NCBI GenBank assembly: GCA_038049695.1
Contig: CP142453.1
Location: 131,802,001 to 131,866,000, forward strand
Direction: 5' to 3'
DNA length: 64,000 nucleotides
DNA from: Cinnamomum chago
Taxonomy: Eukaryota > Streptophyta > Magnoliopsida > Laurales > Lauraceae
In this document: in pieces, positions 46,934 to 58,684 of the stretch
Layout: each line of letters starts with the position of its first letter
Position numbering within the stretch: position 1 is the first letter of the stretch
Notes under the pieces: generated by a model
Told to the model about the DNA's origin: nothing
Databases searched by the model: none
Seen by the model: the letters and a program-made list of their open reading frames with translations, nothing else
Made by a program: the position numbers and the translations under genes

Positions 46934-49350
46934 AATTTGGCCATATTAATTCTTAATTTTACATTTGGATTCCATGACTGAAAAGTAAAGAAAAAACACA
47001 GGAACTAAATTGGAGATACTGGATTTAAAGGGGATTAATATGTCAAATCCCCTTAATTTAGTTGCACTATCTAAAAGGTGAATCGCATACCCTGCAACAT
47101 TGCTAATGTGGCCCAGTGACCACTTTGTTTTACGATCCACAATCTCATTAAGTGCACATCCATCCGTCGATCCTCGTACTTGTCAAGTATTCAACATGGT
47201 CCCGTACATAGTTTGCATTATTTTATTTTTTTCCAAAGAGAGTAAGCACTCCTCCAATATTTCATATTCGGTTTCCCAAGTAAAATGATAATTTGAGTAA
47301 ATCCTATACTAGTGTAAAATTCATTATAAAATCAAAAGTGGACCTCGTACGTGTTTTTGGGTTAGATCCTCATCCCACCGCTGGTTAATGGGTAAAATTT
47401 TTCATCAGTAGGATCCATTGCCAATTTTCTCTGATTAGATTTGTATTTCTTCTAATTTCTGTTTATCTTAGTTCTACTTGTTCTACTAATTTTTATGAAG
47501 AAAATAATAACATTTTTGATGGATGGATGAGTTTTACAGTTTTAAAAAATATATTTTTTTCTCGAAATGTTTGTCTTGTATATTAAATTTCAAATCAATC
47601 CCATAATCCCACAAATTTAACAGTTGTAAAATAAAAAAAATGATTTTGATCTATTAGTCTCATAGTCAATTCAAATGGTGCTATAAATTTGATTGGTTCC
47701 GGGCCATGGTTAGGGAATGATAATTTCTAATTTAAAAGAATATGACCAAAGGATGGATATAAGAGAATTTCAAAAGAATTATGGGCATGTTTGCGTGGGC
47801 CACTTTTCATGGAATCTCACTTTTTTTTTAAAGAAAATAAAAATTAAAGATTTCATTCTTATTTTCAATTTCTGTTGTTTGGTGCTGTAAAATGTGATTT
47901 CACTTTTGTTAAAAACTGCTGAAAATGAACTTTTACAATTTGGGCTCTATTCCATAATATATTTCTCACAAAACGACAAACAACTAAATTTTTTTTAAGC
48001 TCTGGCATCTCTTAGTGCCATGGGGACAAAGCTATTAATGTCGCAGGTGACAAAACAATGAACATGTGAAAGGTCTGTTTTAAATTTTAGACCAGATCTA
48101 AATACAGATGGACGCTTTTTAAAGCTCGTGTCAGTTTGTTTGAGGGAGTCTGTGCAAAAAATCGCTGCTGTCGGGGCCGTTTCATCAGAAGCTGTAAACA
48201 TGAATTTTTTCACTTTTTTTTTTCAGCGGCACGATAGAGTGAGTGAGTGGGACGGTTATGGTTGATTTTCCACCTCGAGTTTCCCGGAGAGAGAGATAGC
48301 GCTAACGTAGCAAGCCACGTGTGAAAATTCTGCTGAAAGCCAACCAGATGCAGCAAGGTCAGGGTACGGACCTAGAAGGAGTAAAATCAGGTTCGATTCC
48401 AGCCTAGCATAGGGTCAAGTCCAGATTTAGATCGGGTCCGCCTGACCAGTGCAGCAGTAACCCATAGCGCTGAAAAGTACTAGTACAAGCTGATATATTG
48501 TCTTGCCTCCGCAAGCCTGGTTAATAATCAAAGTGTAACTTTGACCGTCCGTAACTTTTTCATCCGGATTTGGATCTTTGACCCGTTTGATTCTACAGAT
48601 TTGTGGTGTCGGGTATAACTATGATCCCTTAGCATTGACAGATCTGGAATTCAATTGTCAGAAATTTTTTGGACCAGATGCGGTCATTTTTTACGCTTGA
48701 AATTTGTTGCGTGATATTTGTGTCATCTGAGCTCTGATGGATGATCCATTTGCACCTGTAGACTCCTGGCAATGAGATCTATAAAGAAGCAGTGAGAGAT
48801 TGATGATTCAATGGTTAGAAAAGTTTTTTGGTCTTCGATCACGGTCGGTGGTAACTTGACTTTTCTTTTATTTATGTATTTGATATGTCTTATATAGATT
48901 TACCCTGTATGACCTCGCCTATTGTGATATCTTCGACGAGAAGAACTCACTTGTGTGGAGATATCGGAAGGGGGGGCCTATGTAGGAATCGTGCGTTTAT
49001 ACAACTTGTATTTTCTTTTGATGAACCATTGACGACCACTACCATATCATCCAAATCTGTCAATGATACTTGGTAGTGCTCGTCACCACAATTCCGCAGA
49101 ACCAAATTACTCATCGATCGGTGTTCGGATAAGTGAGTTATAGCCGGTCAAAGTTTGTAGATGACGTATCGGTGCACAGCGCCTGCCTGGGTTGATTCTG
49201 ATTGGGTCGACCCGGCCCGACCTGACTCCCTGTATTACGCAGGAAACACACGGGAAAGCGAAAGTCTCCCTTCCTTAGCGCGACTCTCGTTACGAAAAAA
49301 AAATGCAGCAGCAGGACTTGTTTTCCCTTCACATCAGTAGTGAAAAAAAA
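46934..49350. other. Non-coding part of unit 2
   Basis: AT-rich intergenic DNA with its counterpart at 53945-56360. A stretch around 48880-49140 has short open frames in both copies (minus-strand frame at 55902-56126), but frameshifts between copies argue against a real gene. Confidence 0.5.
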
Positions 49351-49577
49351 AATTAGATGCCTTTATTGCACTATTCCTTAGACAAGTACATCATAAAAAA
49401 AATACATTTCAACTGACAAGTTTTAAAAAAGCACATCAGCATTAAGCAAAAATGCATCTCTATTTAGATGTACCCTTTTGCTTAATGCTGATGCGCTTCT
49501 TTAAAACCTGTAAGTTGAAATGTATTTTTTTTAAGAAGTACTCATCTGGGAAATCATGCAATAAAAGCGTCTAAATT
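49351..49577. mobile_element. Fold-back MITE-like element, copy A
   Basis: AATTAGATGCCTTTATTGCA at the left and TGCAATAAAAGCGTCTAAATT at the right are inverted, and inner arms (around GCATCAGCATTAAGC…GCTTAATGCTGATGC) also pair, so nearly the whole 227 bp folds on itself. The counterpart is 56361-56588. Confidence 0.7.
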
Positions 49578-50115
49578 TTTTACACTTGTAGATAATAGAT
49601 CATGCCTCAGCATCAAAGATACAAACATTTTTTTACGTTTATTATAGGTGGTGTTATGGTAGCCACAAATAAAAACATGGCTTGCTTGGCTTTTGATGCG
49701 TGCATCACGTGGAGTTAAAAGTCGATTGATCTAGACAAGTTAACATTTTATTTTAATAAAATCCTTCTTAATTAAGTGACTATCACATTCACATGACCAA
49801 CTAAAAAAAAGTTGATGAGACATTATTGTCTAGTATACATACGCGGAGACACCGTTTTTAATCCTTAAAACATTAATTAATTAACCAAATGTTATAATCA
49901 GTCAAGGATTGATAAGACTTTTGAAATTTATACTTAATTTTTTTTTCTTAAAAAGATCAAAAACATATTCAATCATTTGATTTCTATCATCTTCGCATAT
50001 GTATATTAATATTGTATTCGATCTTATCGACTGAAATCAGAAGCATGCAACGCAGGCACACTTACTTATAATGACAGATTTATGAGACTCGATCGACTTG
50101 GATGTGGCACAAAAG
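49578..50115. other. Non-coding stretch of unit 2 before the hAT element
   Basis: It contains the GTGCATCACGTGG block also seen near 39930, 43465 and 56710. No gene. Confidence 0.5.
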
Positions 50116-50623
50116 TAGGGGTGAAAACTGGGCTGCCCCCCCGGCACGGCCTGTTGACTGTGCCCGCATAGGCCGTTCCGGCCTGGGGGGGCTTGTGGCG
50201 CAGCACAGAATGGCCCAGGGCCTTGGCCGTGCCGTGCCGGGCCACGGTGCCTGGTCCTTGGCACGGCACGGCATGAGGCCCAGTTGGGACGACCCAGCAC
50301 CAGCACCAAATTTGTATAAAAAAAGTTATTTTTTTATATGAATGACATATAAAACTTAAAATAATTAAGATCTTATATAAATTAAATCTTAATATTTGTG
50401 TGTTTATTCTATTAGTTTCAACTTTATTTCATATTGAGAGCCCTAAAAATCCATAAAATCTCTTTCAATATATATAATTTTTTTTTAAAAAGTTAAAAAG
50501 AAATTAGGAGAGACATGTGGGCCAGTCTATGGGCGGTCCGACCTTGATGTGGGGCCAACCCCGGACCAACCTGTGCACGTCCCATGTACGATTGGGCTGG
50601 CCTCAAAGCAGTTTTCACCCCTG
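50116..50623. mobile_element. hAT-like non-autonomous element, copy A
   Basis: TIRs TAGGGGTGAAAACTG and (inverted) CAGGGGTGAAAACTG, with 8-bp flanks CACAAAAG (50108-50115) and CACACGAG (50624-50631). TIR and 8-bp duplication are the hAT signature. The left third is unusually GC-rich, with GGCACGGC/GCCGTGCC repeats; open frames there are composition artefacts. Confidence 0.8.
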
Positions 50624-51157
50624 CACACGAGTGCTTGCTCGATTGGGTTATCTTGTAAGTTTGCTGTGGGGAAGAGACTGTGTGATCTAAAACCGAACCT
50701 GGGCATGTCGGGTTTTCCCAGCCCAATTGCTGATGGTCCTTGTTTCATTTTCTGGATTTTACTTTGTTTTCTCATTACTTGAGAAGTGAGAGAAAGAAAA
50801 AAAATATCCAATTCATTACCCCTTTACAAAATAGAACTTTTCATTTCCCTCTCTCCTCATTCCTTGGCCTTCCTTTTTCTTGCAGTCCTTTATTCCTGTG
50901 TCTTTCTAAAATCTCTGGCATGATAACTCTCTACCCTGAGATGATGAAATTAAGTAGATGAAAGGCTTTTGCATTTCCCTACGACCAAGAGTCATGCATC
51001 ACATAATGGCCTTGCATCAATGGGAGCTTTTTCAACTATCAAGACTCATGACTCAGGAGCCTAAAACCTTACAGAAAATGTCAATCACCAATAAGGAGAG
51101 CCTGCACCCAGTTTCATGGTAGACCCCCACAATCAAATGGGGCTAGGCTCGGGCCTT
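50624..51157. other. Non-coding DNA between hAT element and solo LTR
   Basis: The first 140 bp match units 1 and 3. 50765-51080 has no match in unit 3. No gene. Confidence 0.4.
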
Positions 51158-51162
51158 ACATG

Positions 51163-52742
51163 TGTTAAGAATTTTGTTCATTGCAATTTGATGGATGCAT
51201 TTTCATATTAGCATCATTTGAATTTACACACTTGCATTGTTTTAGAAAATATAGAAATCTTGATTTTCACATGCATTGGTTTTTAGACTTGTAGAAATCT
51301 TGATTTATGCATGTTTTGGTTTTAGATATTGGATGCATTAAAATGTGAAAAGAGTTTTATTAAATCAAGCAAGCCATTGGATTTAAAGTTTCGAATCATT
51401 TTAGGCTTTTTGTGTTTCATGTTTTTAAACATCTTAGTTTGATTTAAAACATGTTTCCAAGCTTGATTTAATGGCCCAAAAATCCCACCAAGAAAAACCT
51501 TCAAATATGCATTTTTGGGGAAATTTTGGTCCCAAGGGGTCGACCTGCTGTGTAGCCGGTCGACCGGGTCCCCTATAGGTCGACATCGTCTCTGAAGCAC
51601 CAACGGTCAGAAATATAGCCGTTGTGTGTACCAGGTCGACCCGGGGGTCATGAGGTCGACCTGGCCAACTAGCCGTTGGACTGTTTTTTCATATAAAATC
51701 AAATCTATTCCATCCTTTTTGGGGGCTTGATTTTTGAATCTTTGAGACTCTATTGAAGCCAAAGGAAGTGGAATAAGCCAAGAAGGCTAGAAGACCATTG
51801 GAAATCAAATGTTGAGTTTTTAAATAGGTATATCTTAATTGTCATTTTGATTTCCATTCAAATTAGAATCTATGCATGTTTAAATCTTTGAATTTTTATA
51901 AATGCATGATGTCTAGCTTTGAAAGGGATGTTTAACAATCTCATTATCATCTTTCGAATATTAAGAATGGTTTGCAAACTATCTTGTCTAAATCACATGT
52001 GTTCTTAGACTTTAATATTCATGCAACTTGTTTTAGCTCATATTTTTAAGTTGTTTGAATCTTTCATGTGATTAGCATTTATCTTCAATCATCTTTTTCT
52101 TAGCTTTGATTTTAAAATGCATCAAACATTCATTTAAGAGCTTCATTGTAGAAATTGATTGAAGTAAAGCATTCATACACTTGTGCACACACTTTAGCTT
52201 ATTTTAGTGTATGTTTGTAATTTGATTTACACTTTCATATTAGCCTATTTAGAGGCAATTCAATTATGCTTTAATTGTATCTCTTAGAGTGTTCTTTTGT
52301 GAAGACACCTTTTTAGAGAAATCATTCATTTGTAAAGGTTATTGCTTAGCCTAAGAAAAGCATTGTGTAAAAGGTTATTGCTTAGCCTAAGAAAAGCATC
52401 TTGTAAAGGTTATTGCTTAGTCTAGAAAAGCACATTGAGAGGTTGTTGTTTAGCCTAGAAAAACAACATTGTAAGGGTTATTGCTTAGCCTATTAAAAAG
52501 CATAAATAGTGGAAATCCGGTGGGGTGATTCGATCACAAGCAGGTAGTGGACGTAGGCATTGAGGCCGAACCACTATAAACCTTTGTGTTGTGGTGTATG
52601 CTTGTGGTGATTCATTTGTTAGCTTCCGCATCTTGTTTGATAAATTATCACTTGTGACTAGTTAATTTAAAGAAGTTAAAATTTGTCTAAATTGATCATA
52701 TTTGTAGCCCCCCCCAATAGGGTTAGGATCCCAGGACTTTCA
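51163..52742 (+). mobile_element. Solo copia-like LTR with 5-bp target duplication
   Basis: The 1580-bp insertion starts TGTTAAGAAT and ends GGACTTTCA. ACATG flanks it on both sides (51158-51162, 52743-52747). The other duplication copy has the uninterrupted site CTTACATGTTTGAGG at about 58056. The 3' part (GGACGTAGGC…GCCGAACCAC, about 52550-52572) is typical of plant copia LTRs. It carries GGTCGACC-type palindromic repeats at 51538-51665. No internal region. Confidence 0.92.
52332..52505 (+). repeat. ~36-bp tandem repeats inside the solo LTR
   Basis: About five diverging copies of a unit starting GGTTATTGCTTAGCCTA and ending AAAAGCAT. Spacing shrinks and identity falls towards the right. 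Confidence 0.8.
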
Positions 52743-52989
52743 ACATGTTTGAGGTTGGCCGGGCTTGGGCCAGACACTTATGGCCCAATCTAGGGATGGC
52801 CGATTGTTCCGGCCCATGAACACCTCTATACTCTTAAATCCGTTTTGAATGGGTTAATGACAAAATACCAAAAAATGTCATCAAGAGTCACTTGACTTTG
52901 GATAGGATTTCTTTCCTTTTTTTTTTTTTTTTGACATTCCTGCCCATTAACCTTTGATATCATGTGTTTTTTTTTATATTATTAATATA

Positions 52990-53431
52990 AAAATATAGTA
53001 ACTTCCAAGCAGTGGGAATTTTTTTTTCACAATATGTTTAAAAAATAAATCTTACCATTCATGACTACTCATTCAGATCTAGAAAGAGTTTTTTTTTTTA
53101 AATTATAATTCAGTTGAAAACCCATAATATCATGGTTTCTTTTAGTCCCATCGAGATTTAGTTACTTCGAAATAATGAGATTTTTTTCTCTTTCAATGTT
53201 ATTAGTGTTTTGGGAAACAAAATTCACTAACAGTAACTATTCATTGAGATCTTGGAAATCCTAATTCTTTTATATTTTTAGTAGAAACCCCATGTCAAGT
53301 AACATTATGATAACATGCATTTTTTCAGTAAAAGAGAAATTCAGATGCTTCGAAAACAGCTAGAAATATATATTTTTCTTTTAGCACAATTAGATTATTG
53401 GGAAACAAATTGGTGACTACACATTGATATC
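52990..53431. repeat. ~170-bp diverged tandem repeats
   Basis: Three copies share the pattern 'TTACTTCGAA..AATGAGA … GGTGACTACTCATTGAGATCT' (starts near 52997, 53161 and 53341). The same series is at 58245-58684 and in part at 41285-41530. Confidence 0.6.
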
Positions 53432-53476
53432 TAGGAAGCCCAGGGCCCCAGTGGTTGCATGCTGGATCCGCCTCTG
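53432..53476. other. Duplication junction with hAT-like terminus
   Basis: Between copies A and B is a short unique stretch ending GCTGGATCCGCCTCTG. Its reverse complement, CAGAGGCGGATCCAGC, is of the CAGGGGCGG type common at plant hAT ends; a similar CAGGGGCGGACCCA occurs at 59984. Confidence 0.4.
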
Positions 53477-53514
53477 GGCTTCAAGATCATAGAGTTTTCC
53501 CTTTGCACGTTCAT
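53475..53514 (-). pseudogene. BAHD gene remnant (first ~13 codons, unit 3)
   Basis: The ATG at 53514 (minus) and the following codons (MNVQRENSMILKP) are identical in meaning to the intact gene, then homology stops at the duplication junction. A promoter without a gene therefore faces unrelated DNA at 53474 and below. Confidence 0.85.
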
Positions 53515-56360
53515 GGTTTTGTAGGTTATATATCAAGAGTAGGAGCTGCTGGAGAGGGAAGAGGCTTGAGACTTGAGAGAAAGTTTGGGGTTTGGGATGC
53601 TTTTTAGATGGCTTTTGGGAGGCTTGGTTGCTTCTTATATATTAGAGTAAAGAAACCATCAACACCAGCCGGATGGATCGCCCAACACCACATACGCGTC
53701 CTTCTTAGTATTAAATATAAAATGATGATAGTAAGGATTTTATTGACTTGGGATGATTTGAAGAATGCTAATGTGGCCAACAATTTGGCCATATTAATTC
53801 TTACAATTTGGCCGTGTTAATTCCTTGTGTGTAAAACTAAGAATTAATACGCGTTTTTTTTTGAAGAATTAATGCTAATGTGGCCAACAATTTCGCCATA
53901 TTAATTCCTTGTGTTATCCCAAGTCAACAAAATCCTTGCAATTTGGCCATATTAATTCTTAATTTTACATTTAGATTCCATGACAGAAAAGTAAAGAAAA
54001 AACGCAGTAATGAAATTGGAGATGCTGGTTTTAAAGGGAATTATTATGTCAAATCCCCTTAATTTAGTTGCACTACCTAAAAGGTGAATCGCATAACCTG
54101 CAACATTGCTAATGTGGCCCACTGGCCACTTTGTTTCACGATCTACGATCTCATTAAGTGCACATCCATCCGTCGATCCTCGTACTTGTCAAGTATTCAA
54201 CATGGTCCCGTAGATAGTTTGCATTGTTTTTTTTTCCAAAGATAGTAAACACTCCTCCAGTCTTTCATATTCGGTTTCCCAAGTAAACTGATAATTTGAG
54301 TAAATCCTATTCTAGTGTAAAATTCATGATAAAATCAAAGGTGGTCCTCGTAAGTGTTTTTGGGTTAGATCCTCATCCTACCGCTGGTTAATGGGTAAAA
54401 TTTTCCATCAGTAGGATCCATTGCCAATTTTCTCTGATTAGATTTGTATTTCTTCTAATTTCAGTTTATCTAGTTCTACTTGTTCTACTAATTATTATGA
54501 AGAAAATAATAACATTTTTGATGGATGGATGAGTTTAACAGTTTTAAAAAAATATTTTTTTTCTCGAAATGTTTGTCTTGTATATTAAATTTCAAATCAA
54601 TCCCATAATCCCACAAATTTAACAGTTTTAGAATAAAAAAATATGATTTTGATCTATTAGTCTCCTAGTCAATTCAAATGGCCGGTCCTATAAATCTGAT
54701 TGACTCCGGGCCATGGTTAGGGAATGATAACATCTAATTTGAAAGAATATGACCAAATGATGGATATAAGAGAATTTCAAAAGACTTATGGGCATGTTTG
54801 CGTGGGCCATTTTTCATGGAACCTCACTTTTTTTTTAAAGAAAATAAAAATTAAAGATTTCATTCTTATTTTCAATTTCTGTTGTTTGGTGCTGTAAAAT
54901 GTGATTTCACTTTTGTTAAAAACTGCGGAAAATGAACTTTTACAATTTGGGCAATTTGGGCTATATTCCATAATATATTTCTCACAAAACGACAAATAAC
55001 TAAATTTTTTTTAAGCTCTGGCATCTCTTGTGCGAGCCATTACGTAAGATCCAGTGCCATGGGGACAAAGCTATTAATGTCGCAAGTGACAAAACAACTA
55101 ACATGCGAAAGGTCTGCTTTAAATTTTAGACCAGATCTAAATAAGTTGAACTGTCTTTGAGGGAGACTGTGCAAAAAATCGCTGCTGTCGGTGCCGTTGC
55201 CTCAGACGCTGTGAACATGAATATTTTTTTTTTTTTTTTTTATTCCAGCGCCAAAATAGAGTGAGTGGAAGGGTTATGGTTGATTTTTCGCCTCGACATT
55301 CGTGGATAAAGAGATAGCGCTGACGCAGTTTGGCACGTATGAAAATTCTGCTGAAAGTCAATCAGATCCGAGCAAGGGCAGGGTACGAACCTGAAAGGAG
55401 TGAAATCAGACCCGATTCGAGCCTAGCGCAGGGTCAAACCCAGATTTAGGTCGGGTCAGCCGGACCCGTGCAGCAGAAGCCCATAGCACTGAAAAGTGTT
55501 GGCACAGGCTGATATATTGTTTGCGTCTGTAAGCCCGGTCAATGACCAAACTGTAACTTTGACCGTCCATGACTTTTTCATCTGGATTCGGATCGATGAC
55601 CCGTTTGGTTCTACAGATTTGTAGTGACGGGTATGATCCATTAGCATTGACAGATCTGGAATTCAACCGTCAGAAATTTTTTGGACAAGATGCAGTCATC
55701 TTTGACTCTCGAAATTTGTCGCGTGATATTTATGTCATCTGAGCTCCGATGGATGATCCATTTGCACCTGCAGACTCCTAACTATGAGATCTATATAGAA
55801 GCAGTGACAGATTGACAACTCAATGGTTAGAAAAGTTTTTTGGTCTGCGATCACGGTCGGTGGTAACTTGACTTTTCTTTTATTTATGTATTGGATATGT
55901 CTTATATAGATTTACCCTGTATGACCTCGCCTATAGTGATATCTTCGACGAGAAGAACCCACTTGTGTGGAGATATCGGATGGGGTGGCCTATGTAGGAA
56001 TTGTGCGTTTATACAACTTGTATATTCTTTTGATGAACCATTGACGACCACTACAGTATCGTCCAAATCTGTCAATGATACTTGGTAGTGCTCGTCACCA
56101 CAATTCCGCAGAACCAAATTACTCATCGATCAGCGTCCGGATGTGTGAGTTATGGCCGGTCAAAGTTCGTAGATGACGTCATCGGTGCACAGTGTCTGCC
56201 TGGGTTGATTCTAATTAGGTCCACCCGGCTGGACCTGACTCCCTGTATTACGCAGGAAACACACGGGAAAACAAGTCTGCCTCCCTTGGCGCGACTCTCG
56301 ATGCGGAAAAAAATTTACAGCAACAAGACTTGTTATCCCTTCCCATAAGTAGTGAAAACA
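53515..56360. other. Non-coding part of unit 3
   Basis: Counterpart of 46605-49350. The upstream hairpin is disrupted (53731-53945), with an extra stretch around 53820-53880. No gene. Confidence 0.5.
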
Positions 56361-56588
56361 AAATTTAGACGCCTTTACTACACGATTCCCTAGATAAGTA
56401 CATCTTAAAGAAATACATTTTAACTAACAAGTTTTAATAAAGCGCATCAGCAAAAAATGCATCTCTATTTAGATGTACCCTTTTTTTGTTTAATGCTGAT
56501 GCGTTTTTTTAAAACTTGTCAGTTGAAATGTATTTTTTTTAAAAATATACTCATCTAGGGAAACGTGCAATAAAGGCGTCTAAATTTT
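56361..56588. mobile_element. Fold-back MITE-like element, copy B
   Basis: AATTTAGACGCC… and …GGCGTCTAAATTT form the ends. Same element as 49351-49577. Confidence 0.7.
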
Positions 56589-56878
56589 TTTAGACTCGTA
56601 GATAATCGATCATGCATCAGCATCAAAGATACAAACATTTTTTTATGTTTATTATAGGTGGTGTTATGGTAGCCACAAATAAAAACATGGCTTGCTTGGC
56701 TTTTGATGCGTGCATCACGTGGAATTAAGATGTAATCGTCTAGCTAATCGTACAATAAAGGCGTCTAAATTTTGTCAGACTTGTAGGTAATAGATCATGC
56801 CTCAGCATCAAAGATACAAACATTTTTTTCTGTTTATTATAGGTGGTGTTATGGTAGCCACAAATAAAAACATGGATC
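56562..56878. repeat. ~190-bp tandem duplication in unit 3
   Basis: The stretch CAATAAAGGCGTCTAAATTT … CACAAATAAAAACATGG occurs twice (from about 56568 and from about 56753) while unit 2 has it once. Confidence 0.7.
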
Positions 56879-56951
56879 AGAAGCATGCAACGCAGGCACA
56901 CTTATAATGACAGATCTATGAGACTCGATCGACTCGGATGTGGCACACAAG

Positions 56952-57446
56952 CAGGGGTGAAAACTGGGCTGGGCCCCCCTGGCATAGTCTGTTGACCGTG
57001 CCCGCATGGGCCGTGCTGGGCCAGAGGGACTTGTGGTGCGGCACGGAATGGCCCAGGGCATTGGCCGTGCCGTGCCGGGCCACGGTGCCTGGTCCTTGGC
57101 ACGGCACAGCACGAGGCCCGGTTGGGACGACCCAGCACCAAATTTGTATAAAAAAAGTTAATTTTTTTTTATATAAATGACATATAAAACTTAAAATAAT
57201 TAAGATCTTATATAAATTAAATCTTAATGTTTCTGTGTTTATTCTATTAGTTTCAACTTTATTTCATATTGAGAGCCCTAAAAATCCATAAAATCTCTTT
57301 CAATATATATAATTTTTTTTTTAAAAGTTAAAAAGAAATTAGGAGAGACATGTGGCCGGTCCATGGGCGGTCCGACCTTGATGTGGGGCCAATCCCGGAA
57401 CAACCTGTGCACGATTGAGCTGGCCTCAAAGCAGTTTTAACCCCTG
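56952..57446. mobile_element. hAT-like non-autonomous element, copy B
   Basis: CAGGGGTGAAAACTG and (inverted) CAGGGGTTAAAACTG, flanked by CACACAAG (56944-56951) and CACACGAG (57447-57454). Same insertion as 50116-50623, so it predates the unit 2/3 duplication. Confidence 0.8.
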
Positions 57447-58684
57447 CACACGAGTGCTTGCTCGATTGGGTTATCTTGTAAGTCTGCTGTGGGGAAGGGA
57501 CTGTGTGAACTAAAACCGAACCTGGGCATGTCGGGTTTGCCCAGCCCAATTGCTGATGGTCCTTGTTTCATTTTCTGGATTTTACGGATTACTTCTTCTT
57601 AAATAGGGGTGCTTATGGACTGGGCCAGCCCGGGCCTTATCCGGCCCAGCTTGCTTTTTGGTCAACGCTTAGGATTTAGGTTCTAAAACTTGGCCCCAGC
57701 CTGGGTTTAAAAGTCCGGCAGTTTCATATTTGGGCCAAGCCTGGATTTAGAGGTGATTTTTAAGGTTTCATACTTTTTTAGAGGTGATTTGATATTGTAC
57801 AATATCACCGGATGGAAGGTTTTGCCGATGACTGATATAGATTATCTTGTGGTGTGGAGTCCTGCCAAATAGAAAAATTATGTTTCATCTAATCTACATT
57901 CGCCAACTATGTAAAATCTTATACCGGCCAATGCACATGGTTGGCACATGGTTGAAAATGTCAATCACCAATAAGGAGAGCCTGCACCCATTTTCATGGT
58001 AGACCCCCACTAATCAATCCAAGACATTCAATCAAATGGGGCTAGGCTCGGGCCTTACATGTTTGAGGCGGGCCGGGCTTGGGCCAGACACTTATGGCCC
58101 GATTGTTCAGCCCCATGAACAACCCTACTCTTAAATCTGTTTTGAATGGGTTGATGACAAAATACCAAAAAATGTCATCAAGAGTCACTTGATTTCTTTC
58201 CTGCCCATTAACCTTTGACATCATGTGTTTTTTTTATTATTAACATAAAAATATAGTTACTTCCAAGCAGTGGGATTTTTTTTTTCACAATATATTTAAA
58301 AAATAAAACTTACCATTCATGACTACTCATTGAGATCTAGAAAGCGTTTTCTTTTTTAATTATAATTCACTTGAAAACCCATAATATCATGGTTTCTTTT
58401 AGTCCCATCGAAATTTAGTTACTTCGAAATAGTGAGATTTTTTTTTCTTTCATTGTAATTAGTGTTTTGGGAAATAAAATTCACTATCAGTAACTATTCA
58501 TTGAGATCTTGGAAATCCTAATTCTTTTATATTTTTAGTAGAAACCCCATGTCAAGTAACATTATGATAACATGCATTTTTTCAGTAAAAGAGAAATTCA
58601 GATGTTTCGAAAACATAAATATATATTTTTCTTTTAGCACAATTAGATTATTGGGAAACAAATTGGTGACTACACATTGATATC
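57447..58684. other. Non-coding end of unit 3
   Basis: It contains the empty site of the solo LTR (about 58056) and the ~170-bp repeats. GGGCC/GGCCCA-rich text at 57610-57700 and 58065-58110 is low-complexity repeat. No gene. Confidence 0.5.

Larger units (their letters stand above)
46564..53431. repeat. Segmental duplication, copy A (BAHD unit 2 upstream DNA)
   Basis: Collinear and closely similar to 53475-58684. It begins inside the BAHD coding region (13th codon) and ends at ACATTGATATC. Copy A is longer because of the solo LTR at 51163-52742. The middle parts 50765-51080 (A) and 57585-57955 (B) are unlike each other. Confidence 0.9.
53475..58684. repeat. Segmental duplication, copy B (unit 3)
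   Basis: Collinear with 46564-53431. It keeps promoter, TATA-like box, fold-back and hAT-like elements, but lacks the solo LTR and most of the BAHD gene. Confidence 0.9.

Noticed and set aside
50037..50341. Several overlapping open frames in the GC-rich hAT-like element
   Set aside because: They arise from GC-rich repeats that lack stop codons; six frames are open at once.
55902..56126. Minus-strand frame conserved in units 2 and 3 (48890-49110 counterpart)
   Set aside because: The counterpart in unit 2 is not open in the same way and I recognise no family; a shared repeat explains the similarity.
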